A stretch of 64,000 bases of DNA, taken from NCBI RefSeq assembly GCF_002091475.1, contig NZ_BCTR01000022.1, forward strand, positions 1 to 64,000, read 5' to 3'. The notes beneath the pieces were generated by a model. That model saw nothing but the letters and a program-made list of their open reading frames with translations, was not told the DNA's origin and did no database searches. The translations under genes and the position numbers were made by a program. Position 1 is the first letter of the stretch. Each line of letters begins with the position of its first letter. This DNA comes from Sphingomonas azotifigens NBRC 15497 (GTDB taxonomy: Bacteria; Pseudomonadota; Alphaproteobacteria; Sphingomonadales; Sphingomonadaceae). Positions 32,402 to 41,266 of the stretch are shown here, piece after piece.

Positions 32402-34567
32402 TTATGCGGTCGCGGTGGCGGAAAACTGGTCGGCCGCGACCACGTCCGGCGGGAAGTGGATGGCGGGGAGCAGTTCCTGCAGCCGGGCGAAGGGCACATG
32501 CTGGTCGGCCCAGCTATCCGGCACGATGAATTCCAGCGGCGTGTTTGCCAGATTCTGCTCGAGCACAAAGGCGAAGGCCTGCAGTCGCCCCTCCTTCACC
32601 GCGACCACTACCTTCCAGAACCGCCGCGGGATCTGCACGCGCACCGCGCCGAGATCGTCGACGCCGGCGAACCAGGGATCGTCGCCGGCCAGCACCGGGC
32701 CGGAGAACAGGCAGTAGCGCTCCAGCTTGGCCTGGGTGAACACCAGGTCCTCCAGCGCGCCCCAGTTGTTGCGATGGTCCGATCGGTTGAACCCGGCGAC
32801 CTGCGGCGAGCAATTGGTGACATGGTAGGTATCGCCATTGGCGGCGCGTACCTCGTCGAAGCTGTCGCCCCAGGCGACATCGTCGCGGCGGACCAGATGC
32901 CCCTTGTCGAACGCCTTGTTGTCCTTCTCGAAGAAGCGATCGGGCAGTTGCTCGGTGCCGCGCAGGCGGGGATCGTTGAACCAGCGCTCGACATCGCCGG
33001 ACCCGAGCCCGGTGAGCCCCTTGCGGGTATAGTCATGGCCTGCCTCGGGCCGCTTCTTCGCCGCCGAGGCATCGACATTGGCGGCGGTGAACAGCGCCAG
33101 CCGGCGCGCCTTGTCCATCACGATCGAGAAATGGTGATAGGGGATCACATAGCCGCCATCCTCCAGCCGCGCGACCAGCGCCGGATCGGCAGGCTCGGGC
33201 AGCGGCACGTCGATGCCCAGGAAATCGGACCGATAGCCGCGCCGCACCACCTCCGGGCCGTCGTGCAGCGGCATGGCGGCGCGTTCCAGCACATCGCCGG
33301 CCAGGCTCTCGCTCTCGGCGGCGGCGCGCACGGCGGCGATCTGGCCCGTCGACAGGGTGATGCTGAGATCGAGCGGGATCTGGAGGCGCAGCGTGGCCCT
33401 GCTCGAAGGGTCGACCGGCACCGGTGCGGCGTCGACCGTCGGCGCTCCCGTCGGTGCGGGCGCAGGCGCCGCTGCAGGGGCACCGGCCGGCGTCACCTGC
33501 TCGCGCGGCGACCACCACTGATCCCACGCGCCCGACTGGCGGCGCGGGGTGCCGCCGAAGTTGACCCCGGCATCGATCACCCGCCCGTCCTTGGCGAGAT
33601 CGGCCGTCGGCACCGCGTAGTTGCGCGCCAGATAGACGCCGCCGAAATGCAGGGCGACCACCGCCCCGGTCGCCGGGTGGAACACCGCCGCGCCAGAACA
33701 GCCTCCCAACGTTGAACTGTCGTGCGTGATCGCCGACACGTCCTTGCCGAAGCTCCCGATCGTCCAGCGCGGGCCGAGCAGGCCAGGCTGCAGCCGCTTG
33801 ATTCCGTACCGGCCGCCGAACACCTGGTTCTGCACCTCGGCATTGTTGCGCGGATCGAACGCCGGATAGCCGATCACCGCGACCTCGCGCGCCGCCGCAT
33901 CGATGTCGCCGAGCCCCATGCGCAGCGGGGGCCGCGCCTCGCTGGTGAACTCCACCTTCAGCAGCGCCATATCCCAATAGGGATGGATCATCAGCACGTC
34001 GCGCACCACGAAGGGCGCGCTGCCGCCATCGGCCTCCTGGCGGAAATCGACCGCCGCCTGCGCCCCCAGTCGCATCCTCGGCTTCGCCGCCCCTGCCCCC
34101 TCGGCGAAAAGCTCGGCGACATGGCGGTTGGTCATCACCAGCCCGTCCCCGACCACGAAGCCGGTGCCGCCATAGGGCAGGCTGGGATGGCTCGGCAGCT
34201 CGATCCGTCCGATCGACGGCAGCGCCCCGGTGATCGCCTGGTGCACCGGCGGCTGGTTGAACGCTAGCCAATCGGCATGGGTGACATTGAAGTTGCCCGA
34301 GGCGATGTCGATCGCCGGGCGTTTGTCCGGAATGATGATCGCCTCGAGCGCGAGCGCTTCCGAGGCTTCGAGCGGCTGTCCCTGCGCGATCTTCTCCGCC
34401 GTCCGCGCAACCAGTTCGTGGTGCGGCGTGTCGACAACAGAAGCCGGGATCAGAGTCCCCGGCTCAAGCGCAACCGCCTCCTCCAGCGGATTGTCCGACC
34501 GGCCGAGAATCTGATTCAGATACCCAACGGCACTTTCCTGGCGACTGCCAGACGCGCTTCCCGTCAT
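32402..34567 (-). CDS. Trypsin-NucA fusion: serine protease plus DNA/RNA non-specific endonuclease
   Basis: A 721-residue protein, the first gene of the cassette. Residues ~115-330 are a trypsin-like domain with His149 (TNRHVAELF), Asp199 (PYWDMALLKV) and Ser291 (LGGCSGAAVF). A Pro/Ala-rich linker (residues ~360-385) leads to a C-terminal NucA-type beta-beta-alpha metal nuclease: YHHFSIVMDK, then DKGHLVRRDD (a DRGH-type site with His557) and NCSPQ to HRNNWGALED. I start at ATG 34567, with GGGGGG a few bases upstream; an in-frame ATG at 34630 exists. No signal peptide is seen. The fusion suggests that proteolysis and nuclease action are coupled, for example by self-cleavage releasing the nuclease. 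Confidence 0.87.
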   Translation of the reverse strand: MTGSASGSRQESAVGYLNQILGRSDNPLEEAVALEPGTLIPASVVDTPHHELVARTAEKIAQGQPLEASEALALEAIIIPDKRPAIDIASGNFNVTHADWLAFNQPPVHQAITGALPSIGRIELPSHPSLPYGGTGFVVGDGLVMTNRHVAELFAEGAGAAKPRMRLGAQAAVDFRQEADGGSAPFVVRDVLMIHPYWDMALLKVEFTSEARPPLRMGLGDIDAAAREVAVIGYPAFDPRNNAEVQNQVFGGRYGIKRLQPGLLGPRWTIGSFGKDVSAITHDSSTLGGCSGAAVFHPATGAVVALHFGGVYLARNYAVPTADLAKDGRVIDAGVNFGGTPRRQSGAWDQWWSPREQVTPAGAPAAAPAPAPTGAPTVDAAPVPVDPSSRATLRLQIPLDLSITLSTGQIAAVRAAAESESLAGDVLERAAMPLHDGPEVVRRGYRSDFLGIDVPLPEPADPALVARLEDGGYVIPYHHFSIVMDKARRLALFTAANVDASAAKKRPEAGHDYTRKGLTGLGSGDVERWFNDPRLRGTEQLPDRFFEKDNKAFDKGHLVRRDDVAWGDSFDEVRAANGDTYHVTNCSPQVAGFNRSDHRNNWGALEDLVFTQAKLERYCLFSGPVLAGDDPWFAGVDDLGAVRVQIPRRFWKVVVAVKEGRLQAFAFVLEQNLANTPLEFIVPDSWADQHVPFARLQELLPAIHFPPDVVAADQFSATATA

Positions 34568-34947
34568 GGTTTCCCCCCACGCCCCCCGGCGCTCGACAGA
34601 TAAGACTCGTTTGTCGTACCATAATTTCAATCACGCATGCCACCGGATTCTTCTCCGATTAGATCGACTATCTATCGGATCGCCACGGCGCCGAAATAAT
34701 ACGGGAAATTCCATCAATGCGGATTCTGGAAAAACATCCGCGTTGCTACAAAGACGCCAACCATCGCAGAGCCTTCGCCAGGGACTCTCAACCCGTGCCA
34801 GCGTCATGCCGCAGCGTTTCTGGCGGAAATTGCATGCGGTCGACGGCGCCGGGCGTGCCATCTTTTGCCATGCCCGCGGCAGACCGCATGACGGGACACG
34901 ATGCTTGGCCGTTTCAGCCTGCGTGGAACGAACAACACCGGTGAAGG
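34568..34947. other. 380-bp gene-free region upstream of the cassette
   Basis: No credible gene lies here. It separates the LacI-family gene from the protease-nuclease cassette and is more AT-rich than its flanks. It should contain the cassette promoter. I find no strong -35/-10 pair and no EcfG motif, only AT patches such as GTATTATTTCGG on the minus strand. Confidence 0.6.
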
Positions 34948-35949
34948 CTAGAGCGGCAGGTCGCCCACCGAGGCCCGGCCTACTACCCTTGTACCGAGCA
35001 ACAGCCGCCGTCTGTCTCCGTTGTTGGTGCCGATGCGGGAGACGAGGATCGCCACTGCCTCGCGCGCCATTTCTTCGACCGGCAGCTCGACGGTCGTCAG
35101 CGCCGGCTGGGTGAGCGCCGACAGATCGATATCGTCAAAGCCCAGGATCGAGAGATCGCGTGGGACGGCCAGGCCCAGGTCCTGCGCATGGCGCATTGCG
35201 CCGATCGCGATCAGATCGGCGCCGGCAAACACCGCGGTTACCTCGCGCTTGGCCAGCGCCGCCTTCACGCTCGGCTCCAGATCCACCGAAAAGGCGTTCT
35301 CGAGGTTGAAGACGATCTCGCCGCCCCCGGCAAAGACGCTTTCCACCCCCGCACACCGGTCCCGCATCGCCGCGATGTCAAGCGGCCCGGCGATGATGCC
35401 GATCCGGCGATGCCCATGATCCCAAAGATGCTGCCCCGCCAGCCGGCCGGCGGCGAGATAGTCCACGGTCACCATGTCATAGCCGTCGATCGTCCGGTCC
35501 AGCACCACCGTCGGCGTGCGCGCCAGAACGCCGGCCGAGGTGTCCTTGTCGCGGATCGAGAACCAGACGACGCCATCGACCCGCAGGCCCGCCGCGGTCG
35601 CCAGCGCCTCCGCCTCCAGCGCCTCCGAGCCTTCGGTGTTCATCATGTAGATCTGGTAGCCCGCCGCCCGCGCCTCGCGGAACACCGCCTGGACGAGCGC
35701 CGCGAAGAACGGATTGCCGAGATCGGGGACGATCAGCGCCAGCATGCCCGAGCGGCCGGACCGCATCGCCTTGGCGTTGAGGTTGAGCCGGAAGCCAATC
35801 CGCTCGGCAACTTCCAGAATGTGCGCGCGGGTCTTGGGGCCGACCGAGCCGGTGCCGTTGATCGCGTAGGAGGCGCTGGTCAGCGATACGCCCGCTTCCC
35901 GCGCCAGATCCTTCAACGTCGCTGTCTTAGGTCGGTCCGACTTGCCCAC
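34948..35949 (-). CDS. LacI-family transcriptional regulator
   Basis: A 333-residue repressor. The N-terminal HTH TLKDLAREAGVSLTSASYAIN is followed by the hinge helix (NAKAMRSGRSGMLALIVPDL) and a periplasmic-binding-protein-like ligand domain. It probably senses a sugar and controls the TonB-receptor gene next to it on the same strand, whose upstream region carries a perfect AGTGAAACGTTTCACT palindrome typical of LacI operators. The inducer is unknown. Confidence 0.93.
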   Translation of the reverse strand: MGKSDRPKTATLKDLAREAGVSLTSASYAINGTGSVGPKTRAHILEVAERIGFRLNLNAKAMRSGRSGMLALIVPDLGNPFFAALVQAVFREARAAGYQIYMMNTEGSEALEAEALATAAGLRVDGVVWFSIRDKDTSAGVLARTPTVVLDRTIDGYDMVTVDYLAAGRLAGQHLWDHGHRRIGIIAGPLDIAAMRDRCAGVESVFAGGGEIVFNLENAFSVDLEPSVKAALAKREVTAVFAGADLIAIGAMRHAQDLGLAVPRDLSILGFDDIDLSALTQPALTTVELPVEEMAREAVAILVSRIGTNNGDRRRLLLGTRVVGRASVGDLPL

Positions 35950-36095
35950 GTATCATCCGTCTCTTCGATCCTTTGTCGGTTAGGTTCGTCGGCCCGGTCT
36001 GCCAAGGCGTATCCGTGCAGGGTGGGCGCTTCGAGCGAGCCGCTACGCGGCGGCGAGCGAGAAGCCCGCCGGCGCGCCGATCCACGTCCCAGGCG

Positions 36096-38486
36096 TCAGA
36101 ACTTGACCCGGAAGGAGGCGGTGACGCTGCGCGGTGCTCCCAGGAAGTATCTCCCGAGCGATCGGCCCGGCAGCCCCGTCTCGGTGGCCGTTGCCGTCGC
36201 GCTGCTCACCGATCCGAGATAGGCCTTGTCGAACAGGTTATCGACGTTGAGCTGGACCATGCTCTCGCGCAGCGCCCCGAGCCGCGGCAGCGTGTAGCGC
36301 GCCGACAGGCCGAACAGCGCATAGCCGGGGATCCGCTCGATGCCGATTTCGGCGAAGCTGGTCGGTGCGATGATGTCCCCACCGACGCGGCTGCTGACGT
36401 AGCGGACATTGCCCTGCAGGCGAACGCCCGCAAGCGGCTTCACCCCGATCTCGCCATAGACGCTGTGCCGCGGGATATCGCGAACGTCGCTGCCCGCGAT
36501 GATGCCCACCGATGCCAGGTTCAGCCGATCGCGCGATCCGGCCACGGCGTCGTCGTACCGCGCCCGCTGGTAGGCATAGGTCGCGTACAGGTCGATCCAC
36601 GGATAGGTGGCGAGCCCGGTCAGTTCCACACCGTCGGTGGTCTGCCCCAGGATCGTCGCCGCGCGCGTGGCGACGTTGCCGCGCTGGATATCGACGGGAT
36701 CGGTCACGGTCGGATCGTTGGGCACGATGCCGACGCCGTTCTTGAGATGCACATGGAAGCCCTGCAACGAGAACGCATAGTGCGTCGTCGTGTAGCGCAT
36801 GCCGCCATCGAGGTTGATCGACTGGAGCGGCTTCAGCTCGCCGGGCTGGATGACCGCGGTCGATCCGAGAAAGGCGTCCTCCGGAATGCCGGAGAAATTG
36901 CGCGCATAGCCGCCGAAGATTTCGAGGTGCGCAGCGGGCTTGAGGCTGAGCGCCAGCTTGGGTTGCACCGGCGCGTTCTGCCGGAAGTTCAGGCGTGCGG
37001 CATATTCGAGCGGCGAGCGCGCCTTGTAGCGGATCGTGTACCAGGTCAGCCCCGCGTCGAGCCGCAGCACGTCGGGGATGATGTCGATCGAATCCTGCCC
37101 GTAGAGTTCCACGGTCGAGATCGACGTCCAGCGATCATACAGCACGTAGGACGGACGCCCCGCCTTCCATGCCAGCTGCGTGGTCGACGGAACAATCGGG
37201 TAGAAGTTGCGCGTCTCGGTCGAGGTGCCGCCGTCATACCACATGCCGAGACGGAAGCTGTTGCGCGGGAGCACGTCGCGCACCGCGAGTTCCGCCGTCG
37301 TGCCATAGCGTTCGCGCGTGCGCGGGGTGACGCGCATGTCGGCGGGGCCGCCAAAGACGTTAGGGTTCGACGTGGTGGCAAGCGACGGCCGGATCGCGCC
37401 CCCGGTGGCGGTATAGCCCAGCACCGCGGCCGGGTCCCCGCCCGCGAGCTGGCGATGCCGGTTCTGGTAGCTGGTCGAAAAGCCGTCGAGCGTCTGGTAA
37501 TAGGGATTGACGCTGATCGTCACCTGCTCGCCCGCCACCAGCCTGCCGTTGAGGTAGCCGAGGAAATCGCGGCGGGCGCCCCCGAAGGTGCCGCCATAGT
37601 TGAGATCCTGGTTGGGGATGCCGGTCAGCGCATCGTTGAGGTTGTCGCTGCGCGGATTGGCGCGGAATTGCGGCAGCGTGACGAGGTTGAAGTCGTTGTC
37701 GAACTGGCTGTTGTACGACGCGCGCGCCTTGAGGAACGAGCCGTCGGCAAAGGTCTTCACCGCCTTGAACTCGCCGTGATCGCGGTAGGCGCGCCGCGCC
37801 TTCGGCCCTGCCCAGATGTCGTTATACTGGTGCGAATAGCTGCCGTACATCGCGAAGCCGCCGGGCAAAGCACCGGTGTCGACCCGCACATACTCGCGGG
37901 TGAAATTGTCGGTGCCGACGCCGGCTTCCGCGGTGATCGCGGCTTGCTTTGCCGGATCGTCGGTGCGGAAGTCGATGAACCCGCCGAGCGCGAAGCGGGA
38001 CGGCGCGCCGATATCGCCGGCGCTCTGCGACACGATGATGCCGCCGATGTTGCTGGAATCGATGAAGCGCTGCGGCGGCGAGCCGCCGTTGAATCGGGCA
38101 TCGCCGGTGGGAATGCCGTCCAGCGTCAGCCCCACCTGCTCCTTGTTGAGCCCGCGCAGGAAGAGCTCGAACGAGAAGGAGCCACCGCGCGCATCGCCGG
38201 TGGAGACCTTGACGCCGGGCACCTTGGCGAGGCTCTGCGTCACGTCGGCGCCCAGCGGACGATCCTCGATGTCCGCCCGCTCCAGCTCGAAGGTCGCGCG
38301 GGCCTTGCCGGCGCCGAGGCGGCGCGCGGTGACGGTGATGTCGGCATCGTCGGACGGCGACGCCGTCTCCGCTGCCGCTTGTCCGGCCCCCGACTGCTGC
38401 GCCAGCGCGGGCATTGCCGTGCCGGCGAGAAGCACCCCTGCCCCGAAACGCGAAACCACCCAGCGCGACCGTTTTCCGATGTTCAT
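36096..38486 (-). CDS. TonB-dependent outer-membrane receptor
   Basis: A 796-residue receptor with a signal peptide (ending PALA-QQSG), an N-terminal plug domain beginning ADITVTARRLG and passing through SFELFLRGLNKEQVGLTLDG, and a 22-strand barrel ending PRSVTASFRVKF with a C-terminal Phe. It imports a substrate, probably a carbohydrate given the LacI neighbour, using TonB-ExbBD energy. The gene is intact and carries a LacI-type operator 53-68 bp upstream. Confidence 0.94.
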   Translation of the reverse strand: MNIGKRSRWVVSRFGAGVLLAGTAMPALAQQSGAGQAAAETASPSDDADITVTARRLGAGKARATFELERADIEDRPLGADVTQSLAKVPGVKVSTGDARGGSFSFELFLRGLNKEQVGLTLDGIPTGDARFNGGSPPQRFIDSSNIGGIIVSQSAGDIGAPSRFALGGFIDFRTDDPAKQAAITAEAGVGTDNFTREYVRVDTGALPGGFAMYGSYSHQYNDIWAGPKARRAYRDHGEFKAVKTFADGSFLKARASYNSQFDNDFNLVTLPQFRANPRSDNLNDALTGIPNQDLNYGGTFGGARRDFLGYLNGRLVAGEQVTISVNPYYQTLDGFSTSYQNRHRQLAGGDPAAVLGYTATGGAIRPSLATTSNPNVFGGPADMRVTPRTRERYGTTAELAVRDVLPRNSFRLGMWYDGGTSTETRNFYPIVPSTTQLAWKAGRPSYVLYDRWTSISTVELYGQDSIDIIPDVLRLDAGLTWYTIRYKARSPLEYAARLNFRQNAPVQPKLALSLKPAAHLEIFGGYARNFSGIPEDAFLGSTAVIQPGELKPLQSINLDGGMRYTTTHYAFSLQGFHVHLKNGVGIVPNDPTVTDPVDIQRGNVATRAATILGQTTDGVELTGLATYPWIDLYATYAYQRARYDDAVAGSRDRLNLASVGIIAGSDVRDIPRHSVYGEIGVKPLAGVRLQGNVRYVSSRVGGDIIAPTSFAEIGIERIPGYALFGLSARYTLPRLGALRESMVQLNVDNLFDKAYLGSVSSATATATETGLPGRSLGRYFLGAPRSVTASFRVKF

Positions 38487-38538
38487 GTCCCTGCCCCTTT
38501 TGAGTCGAGGCGCACATCGCAGGCTGGTGTTACGGCTT

Positions 38539-38554
38539 AGTGAAACGTTTCACT
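38539..38554. promoter_or_regulatory. LacI-type operator for the TonB receptor
   Basis: A perfect 16-bp palindrome AGTGAAACGTTTCACT, with the central CG typical of LacI-family sites. It lies 53-68 bp upstream of the TonB-receptor ATG. The neighbouring LacI-family gene at 34948-35949 is the likely partner. Confidence 0.85.
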
Positions 38555-38768
38555 TTTCATGACATAGCGCACGCATGCTCCGTGCGGCATCATCATCCGC
38601 CCCAGTCTGCCACCATGCGCGGTGCAGGGTTGCACAAATCCGGCGGGTTTGTGTTGACCGCAGCGGTGTGGTCGTGGCAATCGGCGAGCGCATCGTACGG
38701 AGCCGTGCAAATCGCACTGCAATCCAGGCCGATGCCGGAACCTAGAACCTATGGTTTTCTGGGCTTTC

Positions 38769-38842
38769 GCGGGTGTAGCTCAATGGTAGAGCAGAAGCTT
38801 CCCAAGCTTACGACGAGGGTTCGATTCCCTTCACCCGCTCCA
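38769..38842 (+). tRNA. tRNA-Gly(CCC)
   Basis: A 74-nt tRNA: acceptor GCGGGTG/CACCCGC, D-loop AATGGTAG, anticodon loop TTCCCAA (anticodon CCC), T-arm GAGGG-TTCGATT-CCCTT and an encoded CCA. No integrase lies beside it. Confidence 0.95.
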
Positions 38843-39021
38843 TTTTCCGATCCCAAGAAATCCCATACCGCTTTGTAAATCGCAGAAATCTGCGGCATTT
38901 TTCAGGGCATCCGGTTCGTGACCGCTCGTCCCAGCGGCGATGCGTCGATACCTGCTTATGCTGGAGGGTAGCGAACCCAGGCTCCAGCCGCTCCCGCGCA
39001 AAACGACGCGAACCTCCCCGT

Positions 39022-39207
39022 TCACCACGCCCATCGATCGCCGCAATCCTCGCATGCGCACTCCCCGGGCCCGAGGGGCGTGATGTTGCACGAGGGGCAG
39101 ATGCCCGGTCGATGCCCATGGCGGTGCCACCGATGCGCGAGCGCCCCCAGGCCGCAGATGCAGGCAAGGACGATCGCCAGCGGGATCATGGCCAACGGGT
39201 TATGCAT
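39022..39207 (-). CDS. Small membrane protein with zinc-ribbon tail
   Basis: A 61-residue frame: one hydrophobic helix (AMIPLAIVLACICGLGALAH), a His-rich turn (HRWHRHGHR) and a C-terminal CPSC...CACEDCGDRW that could bind zinc as a ribbon. The pattern looks like a real small protein, but I have no family for it. An overlapping upstream frame on the same strand ends ASRGTGAPRHA at 39200. Confidence 0.5.
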   Translation of the reverse strand: MHNPLAMIPLAIVLACICGLGALAHRWHRHGHRPGICPSCNITPLGPGECACEDCGDRWAW

Positions 39208-39498
39208 GACGGGGGGCTCCGGTGCCGCGGGAAGCGCGGCCGACCTGCGACAGCCGTGCTCGCGCCGCGGCCAACGCGCTGCCGATGGCCGTGCCAGGAT
39301 CCGCACTAAACCACCGATCGGGCATGATTTTCCTGGCGGCCGAAACGCTCTCCCGGATTGCAATCACGGGAGGATGTCGGCGTCCGCTCCCCCTACCGCT
39401 TCCGCGGCAGGACGCCCCGATCGCAGGCCCATGCCCCGCCGGTCGGCCCGCCGAGTGCGAACCCGCCGGTATGTAGCAATATGACAACGTTGTCATTT
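39208..39498. other. Unassigned stretch before radC-like gene
   Basis: One minus-strand frame from about 39372 to 39200 (RESVSAARKIMPDRWFSADP onward) overlaps the zinc-ribbon gene by 8 bp and might be a small gene, but it has no clear ribosome site. Otherwise nothing is recognisable. Confidence 0.3.
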
Positions 39499-39891
39499 TT
39501 ACAGCCAACCAAGCGCCAGAAAACTGACGGCGCGGTCTTCCGCGAGAACGAGATGGTCCACCAGCCGGATGTTCACCGCATCGAGCGCGGCGAGCAGGCG
39601 TCGCGTGATCGTCCGGTCTGCCGCGCTGGGACTCGGATCGCCGCTCGGATGGTTGTGCGCCATCACCACCCCGGCCGCGTCGAACGCCAGCGCGTCCGCG
39701 ACGATCTGCCGCACCGGCACGTCAACCGCGCTGATGCAGTTCCCGCGCAGGTGCCGCATGCCGAGCAGCCGACCATCCCCTGCCAGAAAGGCAAACGCCG
39801 CAACTTCCGTCTCCGCCCGCGCTAAAGGACCGAACAGCGCATGCGCGGCATCGAAACTCAATATATACGACGCATGTATGCATATATTCAT
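39499..39891 (-). CDS. RadC-family JAB-domain protein, N-terminally short
   Basis: A 130-residue protein with only the C-terminal JAB/MPN domain of RadC. The metal motif is AHNHPSGDPSPSAAD, preceded by VRQIVADALAFDAAGVVM. Full RadC proteins are about 220 residues with an N-terminal helix-hairpin-helix, absent here. Short JAB-only RadC copies are common near mobile or tRNA-linked regions. The upstream region (39892-39998) is AT-rich with ATATAT and CATGTATG runs. It may be decayed or a distinct short subfamily. Confidence 0.85.
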   Translation of the reverse strand: MNICIHASYILSFDAAHALFGPLARAETEVAAFAFLAGDGRLLGMRHLRGNCISAVDVPVRQIVADALAFDAAGVVMAHNHPSGDPSPSAADRTITRRLLAALDAVNIRLVDHLVLAEDRAVSFLALGWL

Positions 39892-39998
39892 AACTATATA
39901 GGTAACACGATGCGAAGGCGCTGGGAAGATGATTCGTTTCGGAATCGTTTCAGACGAAGGTAGATGACTCCGCCACCCAGCCTCGCTAGGTTGTTGGC

Positions 39999-40793
39999 AT
40001 GCGTCAATATCTTGATCTGATGGCCCGCGCGCTCAACGACGGCGTGGAGGTGATGGACCGCACCGGCACCGGTACCCGCAGCGTCTTCGGCGCGCAGATG
40101 CGCTTCGATCTTCGGGCGGGGTTTCCTCTGCTCACCACCAAGAAGCTGCACCTCCGGTCGATCCTGATCGAGCTGCTGTGGTTCCTGCGCGGCGACACCA
40201 ACATTCGCTGGCTGCAGGAGCGCAAGGTCAGCATCTGGGATGAGTGGGCCGACGAGGCCGGCGATCTCGGGCCCGTCTATGGCAAGCAGTGGCGCAACTG
40301 GGAAACAGCGGACGGCCGCCATGTCGATCAGATCGCCGAACTGATCGAGACGCTGAAGACCAACCCGGCCTCGCGCCGCATGATCGTCTCCGCCTGGAAC
40401 CCGGGCGAGCTCGGCGCGATGGCGCTGGCGCCCTGCCACTGCCTGTTCCAGTGCCATGTCGCGAACGGCCGGCTGAGCCTGCAGCTCTATCAGCGCTCGG
40501 CCGACATCTTCCTGGGGGTGCCGTTCAACATCGCCAGCTATGCCCTGCTCACGCATCTGCTCGCGCAGCAGGCCGGGCTTGAGGTCGGCGACTTCATCTG
40601 GACGGGCGGCGACTGCCACCTTTACCTCAACCATCTCGACCAGGCGCGGGAGCAACTGTCCCGCACCCCCGGTCCGCTGCCGCGGCTGGAAATCCTGCGC
40701 AAGGCGCCGTCGATCGACGGCTACGAATTCGAGGATTTCGCGATCCACGACTATGTCGCGCAGCCCCATATCAAGGCGCCGGTCGCGGTATGA
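39999..40793 (+). CDS. thyA: Thymidylate synthase
   Basis: A 264-residue enzyme making dTMP from dUMP with methylene-tetrahydrofolate. Blocks: [33 protein letters not shown], catalytic Cys in [35 protein letters not shown]. The stop overlaps the folA start (ATGA), coupling synthase and reductase. Confidence 0.97.
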   Translation: MRQYLDLMARALNDGVEVMDRTGTGTRSVFGAQMRFDLRAGFPLLTTKKLHLRSILIELLWFLRGDTNIRWLQERKVSIWDEWADEAGDLGPVYGKQWRNWETADGRHVDQIAELIETLKTNPASRRMIVSAWNPGELGAMALAPCHCLFQCHVANGRLSLQLYQRSADIFLGVPFNIASYALLTHLLAQQAGLEVGDFIWTGGDCHLYLNHLDQAREQLSRTPGPLPRLEILRKAPSIDGYEFEDFAIHDYVAQPHIKAPVAV

Positions 40794-41266
40794 TCAGCTT
40801 CCACCTGGCCCGCGCCGACAACGGCGTGATCGGCCGCGACGGGCAATTGCCGTGGCGGCTGCCGGCTGACCTCAAGCGCTTCAAGGCGCAGACGATGGGC
40901 CGGCCGATGATCATGGGCCGCAAGACCTTCGAATCCTTCCCCGCCCCCCTGCCCGGCCGTCGCCACATCGTGCTGACCCGGGATCCACACTGGCAGGCCG
41001 ACGGCGCCGAGGTGGCGGATGGTCCCGATGCCGCGCTGGCGCTGGCGGGCGACGACGCCGCGGTGATTGGGGGCGCCGAGATCTTCGCGCTGTTCCTCGA
41101 CCGCGCCGATCGGATCGAGCTTACCGAAGTCCATGTCGATGCCGAGGGCGACGCGCATGTTCCTTCCTTCGACCCGGACCAGTGGCGCGAAACGGCGCGC
41201 GAGGGGCACCCTGCGGAGGCCGATCGCCCCGCCTACGCCTTTGTGACGCTGGAACGTCGCCGGTGA
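40790..41266 (+). CDS. folA: Dihydrofolate reductase
   Basis: A 158-residue enzyme regenerating tetrahydrofolate. Conserved blocks: [35 protein letters not shown], and [13 protein letters not shown]. It is coupled at both ends: ATGA with thyA and GTGA with the dipeptidase gene. Confidence 0.96.
   Translation: MISFHLARADNGVIGRDGQLPWRLPADLKRFKAQTMGRPMIMGRKTFESFPAPLPGRRHIVLTRDPHWQADGAEVADGPDAALALAGDDAAVIGGAEIFALFLDRADRIELTEVHVDAEGDAHVPSFDPDQWRETAREGHPAEADRPAYAFVTLERRR

Noticed and set aside
29959..32529. An 856-codon plus-strand frame
   Set aside because: Antisense to the cassette genes, which have clear domains on the minus strand.
34568..34947. Possible operator or gene upstream of the protease-nuclease cassette
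   Set aside because: No palindrome, EcfG site or credible frame with a ribosome site was found, so no specific claim is made.
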